From: Kribbella pittospori | GTDB taxonomy: Bacteria > Actinomycetota > Actinomycetes > Propionibacteriales > Kribbellaceae | NCBI RefSeq assembly: GCF_004331465.1 | Contig: NZ_SJKB01000001.1 | Coordinates: 124,001 to 188,000 of the forward strand | Length of the DNA: 64,000 nucleotides | Direction of reading: 5' to 3' | Program-made: the position numbers and the translations under genes | The notes under the pieces: model-generated | What the model was told of the DNA's origin: nothing | Databases searched by the model: none | Seen by the model: the letters and a program-made list of their open reading frames with translations, nothing else | Shown here: piece after piece, positions 7,679 through 15,680 of the stretch | Layout of the letters: each line of letters opens with the position of its first letter | How positions within the stretch are numbered: position 1 is the stretch's first letter

Positions 7679-8281
7679 TCAGTTCGAGGCGTAGACGGTC
7701 GCGATGTCGATCTCGTTGGTGCCCGGTCGCCAGGCACCGATCACCTGGGCATGCCGGCCGACCTTGAGCATCGACAGATCCGACACCGCCGGCGTCCCGT
7801 TGTAGACGGCCGAGGTGAGCCCGGGCTGCACGTACCCCACGACCTTCTGGCCATGGTGCTCGAGTTGCAGCGCGGACCGTCCGATCGAGGTGATGCTGAC
7901 CGTCAGGTTGACGATGTTCACCCACACCGACTCGGCGGCCAAGGTGCCGTCCGGCATCAGCACGCCGCGGGCGTACAGGCCGTCGCCGACCCGGACCTGG
8001 TCGAGTGTGGTGGGCCGGAGCTTCCAGACACTGGTGACACCGGTCAGCTGGATCCGGTGCAGCCGGCCGTCGGATCCCTGTACCTGCAGGAGATCCTGGT
8101 TCCGGCCGATGATCAGGCCTTCGGCGAAGTGCGGGTCCGGCTGTCCGGGTTCGGGGTACTGCGTGGCCGCGGCGAACGCGGTCTCGGGGGCGAGTGAGCC
8201 CATGGCGCTGGCGGCGACCAGGCCGGTGGCACCGAGTGCGGCGCGGGTGAGCAGGGACCTGCGGTCCATCGTTGTGGTCAT
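7679..8281 (-). CDS. Tat-exported protein with repeated beta domains (DUF5666-like)
   Basis: 200 residues. A twin-arginine signal (DRRSLLTRAALGATGLVAA) ends near AFAAA. The mature part has two similar stretches: a GLIIGRNQDLLQVQGSDG strand set, then VRVGDGLYARGVLMPDGTLAAESV. These look like OB-fold or DUF5666 beta repeats. No catalytic residue can be assigned. GAGGTGAG lies upstream of the ATG at 8281. It sits between the Cys-rich gene and the MauE-like gene, with gaps of 13 bp on each side. Confidence 0.7.
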   Translation of the reverse strand: MTTTMDRRSLLTRAALGATGLVAASAMGSLAPETAFAAATQYPEPGQPDPHFAEGLIIGRNQDLLQVQGSDGRLHRIQLTGVTSVWKLRPTTLDQVRVGDGLYARGVLMPDGTLAAESVWVNIVNLTVSITSIGRSALQLEHHGQKVVGYVQPGLTSAVYNGTPAVSDLSMLKVGRHAQVIGAWRPGTNEIDIATVYASN

Positions 8282-8294
8282 CTCAGCTCACCTC

Positions 8295-8708
8295 TCAGCC
8301 GACGTCGATCGTGCAGGGGATCAGTCCGGCGCTCAGGCTCGCGATCGCGGAGAACGCGGCCGGAGTCAGGTCGACGATCCGGTTGGAGGCGCACGTGCCG
8401 CCGCAGCAGGCACGCTCACCGCAGAACAGGTCGGTCTGCGGACCGCAGTCCGCGATCGACGTGACCACCCGTGATCCGTTGCACAGGTTGGTCGTGGAGT
8501 GCCGGAACCCGCAGGTCCGGCGCGACATCCCGGTGACCCCGCAGGTGTCGGGGTGGGTGATCGCGAAACAGGCGGCCGATGCGTTCGGCCACGCGTGCTG
8601 GAAGTTGCCCGAGTGGCAGGTTCCGCAAGCACCTCGTCCGGTGCTCGCACAGGGTCCCCATGCGTTGCCGCAACAGAACCATGAGACTTCGCCGTTGAGT
8701 CCGGCCAT
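8295..8708 (-). CDS. Cysteine-rich double-psi beta-barrel (RlpA/expansin-like) protein
   Basis: 137 residues with 15 cysteines. The C-terminus (IVDLTPAAFSAIASLSAG, then IPC) matches the DLSPAAF...LSAG...IPV ending of double-psi barrel domains in RlpA, expansins and barwin. The middle (CGFRH, NGSRVV, DCGP) fits the matching strands. Most of the cysteines are extra to that fold. No signal peptide is visible, although the cysteines imply an oxidising environment. GGAGG lies 8 bp before the ATG at 8708. It is the first gene of the operon with the Tat protein and the MauE-like protein. The function is unknown. Confidence 0.65.
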   Translation of the reverse strand: MAGLNGEVSWFCCGNAWGPCASTGRGACGTCHSGNFQHAWPNASAACFAITHPDTCGVTGMSRRTCGFRHSTTNLCNGSRVVTSIADCGPQTDLFCGERACCGGTCASNRIVDLTPAAFSAIASLSAGLIPCTIDVG

Positions 8709-8940
8709 GACAGATTCCTCCAGGTCTAGGGGCGGTAAGACCTACAGAAACGTTGTACTCCGATCCGGGGGAATCTCCCAGAGCTCAGGTCGAAACGGAA
8801 ACTTTTTGCCTAGAGTTCATGGAGAGATTCGATCGGAGTCGAATGCTTCAACCTCTGGCGTTGGAGTCTGTATGCGGTATACGATCCTGGCGAACGCGCT
8901 GGTTGTGACCCGGTGCACGGTGCGATGCATCGGTACCGGA
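8709..8940. other. Divergent intergenic region, Cys-rich operon / terC
   Basis: No gene is visible. A pair of 9-bp inverted repeats (ACTCCGATC at 8757-8765, GATCGGAGT at 8831-8839) lies 65 bp apart on the Cys-rich operon side. Confidence 0.4.
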
Positions 8941-8946
8941 TAGAAT
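8941..8946 (+). promoter_or_regulatory. -10-like element before the riboswitch
   Basis: TAGAAT at 8941-8946 would start transcription at about 8953, just before the riboswitch. No good -35 is seen. Confidence 0.35.
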
Positions 8947-8951
8947 CAGGG

Positions 8952-9117
8952 TGTTTGTGGAGGGGAGTATTCCTCTCGGGCGCCGCCCCCAGTGCGCCCG
9001 AAGCGGCAGCGTCGTCATCACGGGAGGCCCGGGCGGCCGAACCGGTGCTGCCGGCCCGGAGTTCCGGGCGGAAGAGACCTCCGGACCAAGCTGTGTGCCG
9101 TCGTCCGGAGGTTAGTC
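8952..9117 (+). ncRNA. yybP-ykoY-type manganese riboswitch leader
   Basis: The leader of the terC gene contains the hallmark GGGGAGTA at 8962-8969 and the GTCGTCATCACGGGAGG segment at 9011-9027 that resembles this class in actinobacteria. The final hairpin pairs ACCTCCGGAC (9077-9086) with GTCCGGAGGT (9103-9112) and buries the Shine-Dalgarno GGAGG at 9107-9111. That suggests control of translation start. yybP-ykoY RNAs sense Mn2+ and often precede TerC/Alx genes, as here. Confidence 0.75.
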
Positions 9118-10116
9118 ATGGTCTCTGTCATGTCCCCTGCTGTCTGGGTCTTCACCATCATCGGGTTGCTCGCGATCGTCGCCTTCGACCTGATCGTGAT
9201 CGCGCGGCGCAATCACACGGTGACGATCAAGGACGCGACCCGGTGGGTGCTGTTCTACGTCGGCCTGGCCGCGCTGTTCGCGGTCGGCCTGTTCGTGTTC
9301 AGTCCGGGCCAGACCGGCGGCGAGTTCGTGGCGGGCTACATCACCGAGTACAGCCTGAGTGTCGACAACCTGTTCGTCTTCGTCATCATCATGGCCCGGT
9401 TCGCCGTACCGAGCCTGGCCCAGGACAAGGTGCTCTACATCGGCATCGTCGTCTCGATGCTGCTGCGGGCGATCTTCATCCTGGCCGGCGCGGCCGCGAT
9501 CTCCGCGGCCAGCTGGGTGTTCTACATCTTCGGCGCGTTCCTGGTCTATACCGCGATCCGGCTGGCGCTGGAGGGTGAGAACGACGAGACCGACTTTCAG
9601 GAGAACGCCGTACTGCGCGGGATGCGGCGGATCCTGCCGCTGTCGCACGACTACGACGGCTCCAACCTGACCACCCGGATCGACGGCCGGCGGATGCTGA
9701 CGCCGCTGGTGATCGTGATCTCCGCGATCGGGATGGCGAACGTGATCTTCGCGCTCGACTCGATCCCGGCGATCTTCGGGCTCACCCAGGACGCCTACAT
9801 CGTGCTGACCGCAAACGCGTTCGCCCTGATGGGGCTGCGCCAGCTGTACTTCCTGATCGGCGGTCTGCTGGAGCGGATCATCTACCTGAACGTCGGCCTG
9901 TCGGTGATCCTCGCCTTCATCGGCGTGAAGCTGATCATCGAGGCGCTGCACGGCTCGCACATCGACGACATCGGCGCGATCCACCTGCCGCACATCGGCA
10001 TCCTGACCTCGCTCGGCTTCATCGCCGGCACCCTGTTCGTGACCACGGTCGCCAGCCTGATCAAGTCGTCGTACGACCGGCGCCGGGTCGAGGTGAAGGT
10101 CCGGATCGACGACTGA
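9118..10116 (+). CDS. TerC-family integral membrane protein (Alx-like)
   Basis: 332 residues with about eight to nine membrane helices. The family landmarks EYSLSVDNLFVFV (with an intramembrane Asp) and MANVIFALDSIPAIFGLTQD are both present. TerC/Alx proteins are linked to metal handling, especially Mn2+ export; Mn2+ as the substrate here is supported by the riboswitch upstream. ATG at 9118 is 6 bp after GGAGG. A strong nested hairpin follows the stop. Confidence 0.88.
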   Translation: MVSVMSPAVWVFTIIGLLAIVAFDLIVIARRNHTVTIKDATRWVLFYVGLAALFAVGLFVFSPGQTGGEFVAGYITEYSLSVDNLFVFVIIMARFAVPSLAQDKVLYIGIVVSMLLRAIFILAGAAAISAASWVFYIFGAFLVYTAIRLALEGENDETDFQENAVLRGMRRILPLSHDYDGSNLTTRIDGRRMLTPLVIVISAIGMANVIFALDSIPAIFGLTQDAYIVLTANAFALMGLRQLYFLIGGLLERIIYLNVGLSVILAFIGVKLIIEALHGSHIDDIGAIHLPHIGILTSLGFIAGTLFVTTVASLIKSSYDRRRVEVKVRIDD

Positions 10117-10127
10117 GCGGACCGCCG

Positions 10128-10199
10128 GCACTCACCAACCTCAGCCGACGGGCTTCCCCTGAGCGGTGAACTGCTCAGGGGAGTGTGGTTGGTGAGTGC
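10128..10199. terminator. Nested inverted repeats, bidirectional terminator between terC and the MFS gene
   Basis: The outer arms 10128-10140 and 10187-10199 (13 bp) are perfect. The inner arms CCCCTGAGC (10156-10164) and GCTCAGGGG (10173-10181) are also perfect. The structure overlaps the last codons of the convergent MFS gene. Confidence 0.6.
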
Positions 10200-11450
10200 T
10201 GGGAGTCCGCCTCCTCAGTACGGCGTACCTCCCGCAGGCGCAGGTAGAGGGCCGGGATCGGCGTCAGGATCAGCCCGGAGGTGACCAGGGCGGCCCGGAG
10301 GCCGGACCGGCCCGCCAGCGCGCCGAGCGGCGGGCCCCCGGCGACCTGACCGATCGCGTTCGCCTGGGACACCATCGAGATCACCGTTGCCCGCGATCGG
10401 GAGTCGACGTGGCGGTTCAGCCAGGCCGATTCGATCGGCCAGGCGAGGGTGTCGGCGATCGTCCGCAGCCACATCGCGGCCAGTGCCAGCCAGAGGTGGT
10501 CGAGCAGCGCGAACGCGACCACGCCGACCACCTGCAGGAGGCTGAGCAGCGCGAGTACGCCGTTCGGATGCGATGCGCCGACCCGTGCCGGGGTCAGCTT
10601 GTTCAATCCCAGCGAGCTGATGAGCGACAGCAGTGTCCCGACCAGTGCGAGTACGGCGAACCAGAACGCCGGGTCCGACGTACCGAAGACTGTCGGGAAG
10701 GTGAAGTTCAGGATCTTCACCGACCACAGCCGGTCGAACGCCTCGCTCGACAGGCCGGCGATGAGGCTGATCAGGACCAGCGTCCGGACGACGGGACGCC
10801 GCCGGGCGACCGACAGGCCGTGCTTGAAGGTGTCGGCCATCTCCCGGAAGGTCTCCCGCTCCGCGGCCGGAGTCCGGTGGAAGTTCTCCTCGCGCATGAA
10901 CGCCGCCAGAACAAGAGCGACCAGGATCATCCCGGCGCCGGACAGGACGAGGGGGAGCGGCAGGCTGATCAGGCCCAGCGCGCCCGCGGAGACGATGCCG
11001 GCGATCGTCGCGGCCAGGCTCACCTGCTGGCTGCGGACCATGACCGAGCCGACGCGGTCGGTGCCGATCTCGTCGGTGATCCAGGCCTGGTCGGCGCCGG
11101 AGGTGAAGGTGTAGCCGAGGCCCCACAGCACCTGGGCGGCGAGGATCGCGAGGAAGGCCGGCACCAGGCCCTGGAGCACGTAGCCGACGCCAATGAGCGC
11201 GACGCCGATGATGATCGACAGCCGTCGGCTGTACAGGTCGGCGACGATGCCGGTCGGGATCTCGAAGAGGAAGCAGGCCAGCTCCAGGGTGGTCCCGACC
11301 AGGACCATCTGGAGTGGGTCCAGTCCGGCTTCGCGGACGTAGTACACCATGCTGAGCGTGGTGGTCAGTGCGCCGAAGAACGCCCAGGCGGCGTTGTAGG
11401 CGTAGTAGGTCCGAACGGGGTCGGCGGACCGGAAGGCAGGACGAGACATC
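10175..11450 (-). CDS. MFS transporter
   Basis: 424 residues with about 12 membrane helices and the loop signature FEIPTGIVADLYSRR between helices 2 and 3. It resembles actinobacterial MFS drug-efflux proteins; the substrate is unknown. The ATG at 11450 was chosen because GGGAG lies 9 bp upstream; an in-frame ATG at 11482 lacks such a site. The 3' end overlaps the terminator structure shared with terC. Confidence 0.85.
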
Positions 11451-11792
11451 GCGGGTAGCTCCCGAAAGCGTGTGCGGGACATGACAGAGCGCGACCCGAG
11501 TAGGTCAAACGCTTGGCGTGACGCACTACGGCGGCCTACCGGCAGTGGCCCGGAACAGCGGCGGTGGTGCGCTTTCAGGAGCTACGTTGCATGGGGCTCA
11601 GAGTAGGGCAGCGACGGCGAGTCCGCCGCTCAATTTCCCGCCTCAGAGTGGTGTTGAGGAGTACCATCAGTAATGCCTGGCCCGGCCGTTCCCCCGTGAT
11701 GGTCGGGTCAGGTTTTTCGTGTCAGGGATGTCGAGAACGACACGTCGGCTTCGTCCCCCGGTAGACAGTCAGTCCTACCGGAAGGAACAGCC
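11451..11792. other. Intergenic region between the MFS and SDR genes
   Basis: I see no convincing gene in these 342 bases. At the right end CCGGTAG (11758-11764) and CTACCGG (11775-11781) form 7-bp inverted arms directly before the SDR ribosome-binding site. That could be an operator or a hairpin. Confidence 0.4.
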
Positions 11793-12530
11793 ATGCTGCT
11801 CGAGAACAAGGTCGCGATCGTGTACGGCGCCGGCGGCGCGATGGGTGGCGCGGTCGCCAGGGCGTTCGCCGCCGAAGGCGCCACCGTCCATCTGGCCGGC
11901 CGCACCCTCGCCAATCTGGAGAAGGTCGCCGCGGACATCGGTGCGGCAGTAGGTTCGATCACGGTGCTGGACGCGTACGACGTACAGGCGGTCAACGATC
12001 ACGTGGCGTCGATCGAGGGTCCGATCGACGTCGTCTTCAACGGCGTCAGCATCCGGGTGAAGCAGGACATCGCGCTGGTCGACATGGATGTCGAGGACTT
12101 CGTCCGCCCGGTCGAGGACGCGGCCCGGACCAACTTCATCACGTCGACGGCGGTCGCTCGGCGGATGATCGCGCAGCGCTCCGGCGTGATCATCCTGCTG
12201 TCGTCGTCGGCCGCGCGGGAGTCCGGATTCGAGATGGGTGGGTTCAGCCTGGCGTGCGCGTCGATCGAGTGCCTGACGCGGTCCATGGCCGGCGAGGTCG
12301 GCAAGTACGGCGTGCGCGTGGTGGCGCTGCGGCCGAACTTCACCCCGGACACGCATCCGGAGTGGGACATCCCGGAGGACGGCCTCGACCACCTGCTCGA
12401 GCGCACCGCGCTCGGGCGGCTCCCGCAGAAGGCCGAAGTGGCGCGGACAGCCGCCTTCGCTGCCTCCGACCACGCCGGCCCGATGACCGGGGCCGTCCTC
12501 AACCTCAGCTGCGGCTCGATCGTCGACTAG
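11793..12530 (+). CDS. SDR-family protein lacking the catalytic Tyr and Lys
   Basis: 245 residues with a classical SDR fold: a nucleotide-binding YGAGGAMGGA near the N-terminus, an SSSAARE strand, and a family-like C-terminal LNLSCGS. Where YxxxK is expected it reads FSLAC, so both Tyr and Lys are replaced. The NNAG motif is also altered (FNGVS). It is either a non-canonical reductase or a binding/regulatory member. GAAGGA lies before the ATG. The stop overlaps the convergent GNAT gene by 4 bp. Confidence 0.8.
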   Translation: MLLENKVAIVYGAGGAMGGAVARAFAAEGATVHLAGRTLANLEKVAADIGAAVGSITVLDAYDVQAVNDHVASIEGPIDVVFNGVSIRVKQDIALVDMDVEDFVRPVEDAARTNFITSTAVARRMIAQRSGVIILLSSSAARESGFEMGGFSLACASIECLTRSMAGEVGKYGVRVVALRPNFTPDTHPEWDIPEDGLDHLLERTALGRLPQKAEVARTAAFAASDHAGPMTGAVLNLSCGSIVD

Positions 12531-13300
12531 AAGGGTTTGCGGTACCTCGGCTGCCGGTCTGTGATCCGGTAGCCGAGGCTTTCGTAGAGGGCGACGCTGC
12601 CGGTTGGGTTCTCCAGGATTGTCCACAGGGACGCCGTGCGTACGCCGTACTCCCAGAGGCTGGCGTGGTTGGCGCGCAGCAGTGCGGACGCGAGGCCGCG
12701 TCGGCGCCAGTCGGGGCGGACTCCGACCCAGGGTGTGTCGTCGACGCCGCTGATGACCCATCCGGCGAGCCGGTTGCCATCCCACGCGAGTGTCCACAGC
12801 GCGTACTCCGGGAAGTCCTCGGCCACATCGGCCTCGAACTCCTCGAAGGTGGCCTGGATGTAGCCGAGCGAGCTCCCGCCGAACACCTCGGCGTTCGCCT
12901 CGAACACCGCCCGATGATCGGCCGCCGACGCTTGTCTCAGCGCCATCCCGGCCGGTAATGCGGCTTCAGCGGGCGCGTTGAGTGGCATCGTCATTCGGAC
13001 CCTGGTGAAAGCGACCCGATACCCAGCCGCCTCGAACAACGCCACCTGCCGCTCGGATTCCGGATTCCCGCCAAACATCGGCGTACCGGCACTGTCGTCC
13101 GCCGCCACATGCTCCCGCGCGCGATCCTCCTGCCAACCCAGCAACTCTCGCCCGATTCCCTTCCCTTGGTGCTCAGGCTCCACCGATCCCGTCAACAGAT
13201 ACAGCCGAGTCCCGTCCGCCTCATCCCACCACCGCATCCCGGCCGCTCCCACCACAACCCCGTCGACCTCAACCACCTCACCCCGCACCACCAATTCCAT
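12527..13300 (-). CDS. Two-domain GNAT acetyltransferase
   Basis: 257 residues with two GNAT modules. The first has an acetyl-CoA loop EPEHQGKGIGRELL at about residues 42-55. The second has RPDWRRRGLASALL and a NPTGSVALYESLGY end. The arrangement recalls mycothiol synthase MshD, but the sequence is not clearly MshD. The first domain seems to lack its opening strand and helix. An in-frame stop lies shortly upstream, so the gene cannot start earlier. The substrate is unknown. Confidence 0.7.
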   Translation of the reverse strand: MELVVRGEVVEVDGVVVGAAGMRWWDEADGTRLYLLTGSVEPEHQGKGIGRELLGWQEDRAREHVAADDSAGTPMFGGNPESERQVALFEAAGYRVAFTRVRMTMPLNAPAEAALPAGMALRQASAADHRAVFEANAEVFGGSSLGYIQATFEEFEADVAEDFPEYALWTLAWDGNRLAGWVISGVDDTPWVGVRPDWRRRGLASALLRANHASLWEYGVRTASLWTILENPTGSVALYESLGYRITDRQPRYRKPF

Positions 13301-13686
13301 CCCCGCACTATCGCAGCAACTGGGGCTTGGTCAGGTCTTGACATGGGTGGGTTGCGGCGGGTTGACTGCGACATAGTTCACAGGAGAAATAAATTCTGGT
13401 CCGGACCGAAGTCGTTGGCTCAGAGCGACTTCTGCCGGGATCGTTGTCTGCCCGGATCCACTGGCGATGCCAGTGGATCATTCGGCGTTCGCCGAGGGTC
13501 GTTGCTCTCAGCAACACGGGAAAACCCTTGTGGACAAGCGGTCTGAGCGCATCGGTCAAGGTCCGGTATCGACCCGGTGCAGAAGTCTTCCGCTGCCGGG
13601 GGTTCTGTGTCATTCTCCGGGATAGCGAAACCCGAGATCCTATCGGATATCGGTTCTACTCCAGCGCGTGACGGAAAGGATGCGGA
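13301..13686. other. Promoter region of the sugar-transport operon
   Basis: These 386 bases hold no convincing gene. GGTCCGGACC, a perfect palindrome, is at 13398-13407. A stem (GAAGTCG 13408-13414, CGACTTC 13426-13432) follows. Next comes a strong 11-bp hairpin with a 3-base loop at 13455-13479, then TCGGCG/CGCCGA at 13482-13495. The 11-bp hairpin could be a terminator for incoming transcription or part of a regulated leader. Confidence 0.5.
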
Positions 13687-14685
13687 GTGAGCGCAACCTT
13701 CGAGGTGAAACCGGCGCCGGTGACACCGGCCAGGACCGAGGCGGTGAAACGCACCCCGCCGCCTCGGCCGAGCCGGCGGACCGCGGCCCGCCGCAGCCTG
13801 CGCCGGCACTGGCAGCTCTACCTGCTGATCATCCTTCCGCTGGCGTACTTCGCCATCTTCAAGTACATCCCGATCGCCAACGCGGTGATCGCGTTCAAGA
13901 ACTACAGCCCGGTCAAGGGCCCGTGGGGCAGTGACTGGGTCGGGTTCAAGAACTTCGAGCTGTTCTTCCAGAACCCGGTGTTCTGGACGCTGGTGAAGAA
14001 CACCTTCTTCCTGGCCGCCTACACCGTGCTCGCAAGCTTCCCGATCCCGATCATCCTGGCGATCGCGCTGAACGAAATCCGCAACGGGCGGTTCAAGAAG
14101 ACCGTCCAGCTGGTCACCTACGCGCCGTACTTCATCTCCACCGTGGTGGTCGTCTCGATGACGATCCTGGTGCTGTCGCCGCGGCTCGGCTTCGTGAACG
14201 ACGCGATCGGCCTGTTCGGGGTCCCGCAGATCGACTTCCTCGGCCGGCCGGACTACTTCCGGCACATCTACGTCTGGTCCGACGTCTGGCAGACCACCGG
14301 CTACTCCGCCGTCATCTACCTGGCCGCGCTGTCCGGGATCGACCCGGCGCTGCACGAGTCGGCCCGGATCGACGGCGCCAGCCGGCTGCAGCGGATCTGG
14401 AACGTCGACCTGCCCGGGATCATGCCGACCGCGGTGATCATCCTGGTCCTCGGCGTCGGCAACATCATGTCGATCGGGTTCGAGAAGGCCTTCCTGCTGC
14501 AGAACCCGCTGAACACCGCCCAGTCCGAGATCATCGCCACCTACGTCTACAAGACCGGTCTGCTGAACGCCGACTTCAGCATGGCGACCGCGATCGGGCT
14601 GTTCAACTCGGTGATCAACCTCTTCCTCCTGCTCGGCGTGAACTTCGTCGCCAAGCGGATCACAGGGAACGGACTCTGGTCATGA
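13687..14685 (+). CDS. Sugar ABC transporter permease, CUT1 (LplB-like)
   Basis: 332 residues with six membrane helices after a basic cytoplasmic tail (residues 1-40). The EAA loop that contacts the ATPase reads HESARIDGASRLQRIWNVDLP at about residues 219-239. It matches the LplB/YtcP branch of oligosaccharide importers. The start is GTG at 13687 with GCGGAG nearby. It is the first gene of an operon with a second permease (4-bp overlap), a lipoprotein receptor and a GH95 enzyme. No ATPase gene is linked; such systems usually share an MsmX-type ATPase. Confidence 0.88.
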   Translation: MSATFEVKPAPVTPARTEAVKRTPPPRPSRRTAARRSLRRHWQLYLLIILPLAYFAIFKYIPIANAVIAFKNYSPVKGPWGSDWVGFKNFELFFQNPVFWTLVKNTFFLAAYTVLASFPIPIILAIALNEIRNGRFKKTVQLVTYAPYFISTVVVVSMTILVLSPRLGFVNDAIGLFGVPQIDFLGRPDYFRHIYVWSDVWQTTGYSAVIYLAALSGIDPALHESARIDGASRLQRIWNVDLPGIMPTAVIILVLGVGNIMSIGFEKAFLLQNPLNTAQSEIIATYVYKTGLLNADFSMATAIGLFNSVINLFLLLGVNFVAKRITGNGLWS

Positions 14686-15626
14686 GTATTACCTTGCAGG
14701 GATTCCGGCGTACGGCGAGCGGCCGCTCGGAACGCACCGCGATCGAGGAGACCAAGACCGACCGGATCTTCCTGATCGGCGTGAAGATCATGCTCTGGAT
14801 CGCGTTGATCATCGTCGCGGTGCCGCTGATCTACATCGTCGCGAACTCGTTCAGCAGCGCGTCGGCGGTGAGCGCCGGCCGGGTCCTGCTCTGGCCGGTC
14901 GAACCGAGCATTCGTGCGTACAAGGAGGCGTTCAGCGATCCCCTCATCATGAAGGGCTACCTGAACTCCTTCATCTATGCGATCGGCGGCACCCTGATCA
15001 GCGTCACGCTGACGATCGCGATCGCCTATCCGTTGTCGCGCCGTACCTTCTTCGGCCGCAACGTGATCATGAGTCTGCTGGTCTTCACCATGCTGTTCTC
15101 CGGCGGCCTGATTCCGACGTACCTGGTGGTGCAGGACCTGGGCATGCTGAACACCCGGTGGGCGATGGTGATCCCGAGCGCGATCGGGGTCTGGCAGGTG
15201 ATCATCGCGCGGACGTTCTTCCGCTCGACCATCCCGGACGAGCTGTACGAGGCGGCCACCATCGACGGTGCCAGCGACCTGAGGTTCCTCTGGTCGATCG
15301 TGCTGCCGCTGTCCAAGCCGGTGATCGCGGTGATCGCACTGATGTACGCGATCTTCCAGTGGAACAGCTACTTCGACGCCCTGGTCTACCTGAAGGACCC
15401 GAGCCTGTATCCGCTGCAGATCGTGCTGCGGAACGTGCTGATCCTGAACACCCTCACCGGGTCGACCACTACCACCAACCTGGCCCAGCAGCTCGAACAG
15501 CAACAGCTGGCCAACGTTCTCAAGTACGCGCTCATCGTCATCTCGAGTCTGCCCGTACTGGTCATCTACCCGTTCGTCGCCCGCCACTTCACCAAGGGCG
15601 TGATGGTCGGCGCGGTCAAGGGCTGA
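14682..15626 (+). CDS. Sugar ABC transporter permease, CUT1 (LplC/YtcP-like)
   Basis: 314 residues, six membrane helices. The EAA loop is ELYEAATIDGASDLRFLWSIVLP at about residues 187-209. It is the partner of the preceding permease, overlapping it by 4 bp (ATGA), so the two form the heterodimeric channel. Confidence 0.88.
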   Translation: MSITLQGFRRTASGRSERTAIEETKTDRIFLIGVKIMLWIALIIVAVPLIYIVANSFSSASAVSAGRVLLWPVEPSIRAYKEAFSDPLIMKGYLNSFIYAIGGTLISVTLTIAIAYPLSRRTFFGRNVIMSLLVFTMLFSGGLIPTYLVVQDLGMLNTRWAMVIPSAIGVWQVIIARTFFRSTIPDELYEAATIDGASDLRFLWSIVLPLSKPVIAVIALMYAIFQWNSYFDALVYLKDPSLYPLQIVLRNVLILNTLTGSTTTTNLAQQLEQQQLANVLKYALIVISSLPVLVIYPFVARHFTKGVMVGAVKG

Positions 15627-15680
15627 GGCCCATTCAGAGCGGTCACGGGCTGTAAGCCCATTTCAGAAGGGAACACCGCA

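Noticed and set aside
8295..8708. Methylamine dehydrogenase light chain (because of the MauE-like neighbour and many cysteines)
   Set aside because: The cysteine pattern and the tryptophans do not match the light chain, and the C-terminus matches the double-psi barrel ending instead. No heavy-chain gene is present.
11564..11764. 66-codon frame between the MFS and SDR genes
   Set aside because: No ribosome-binding site, basic low-complexity product, and no codon bias like its neighbours.
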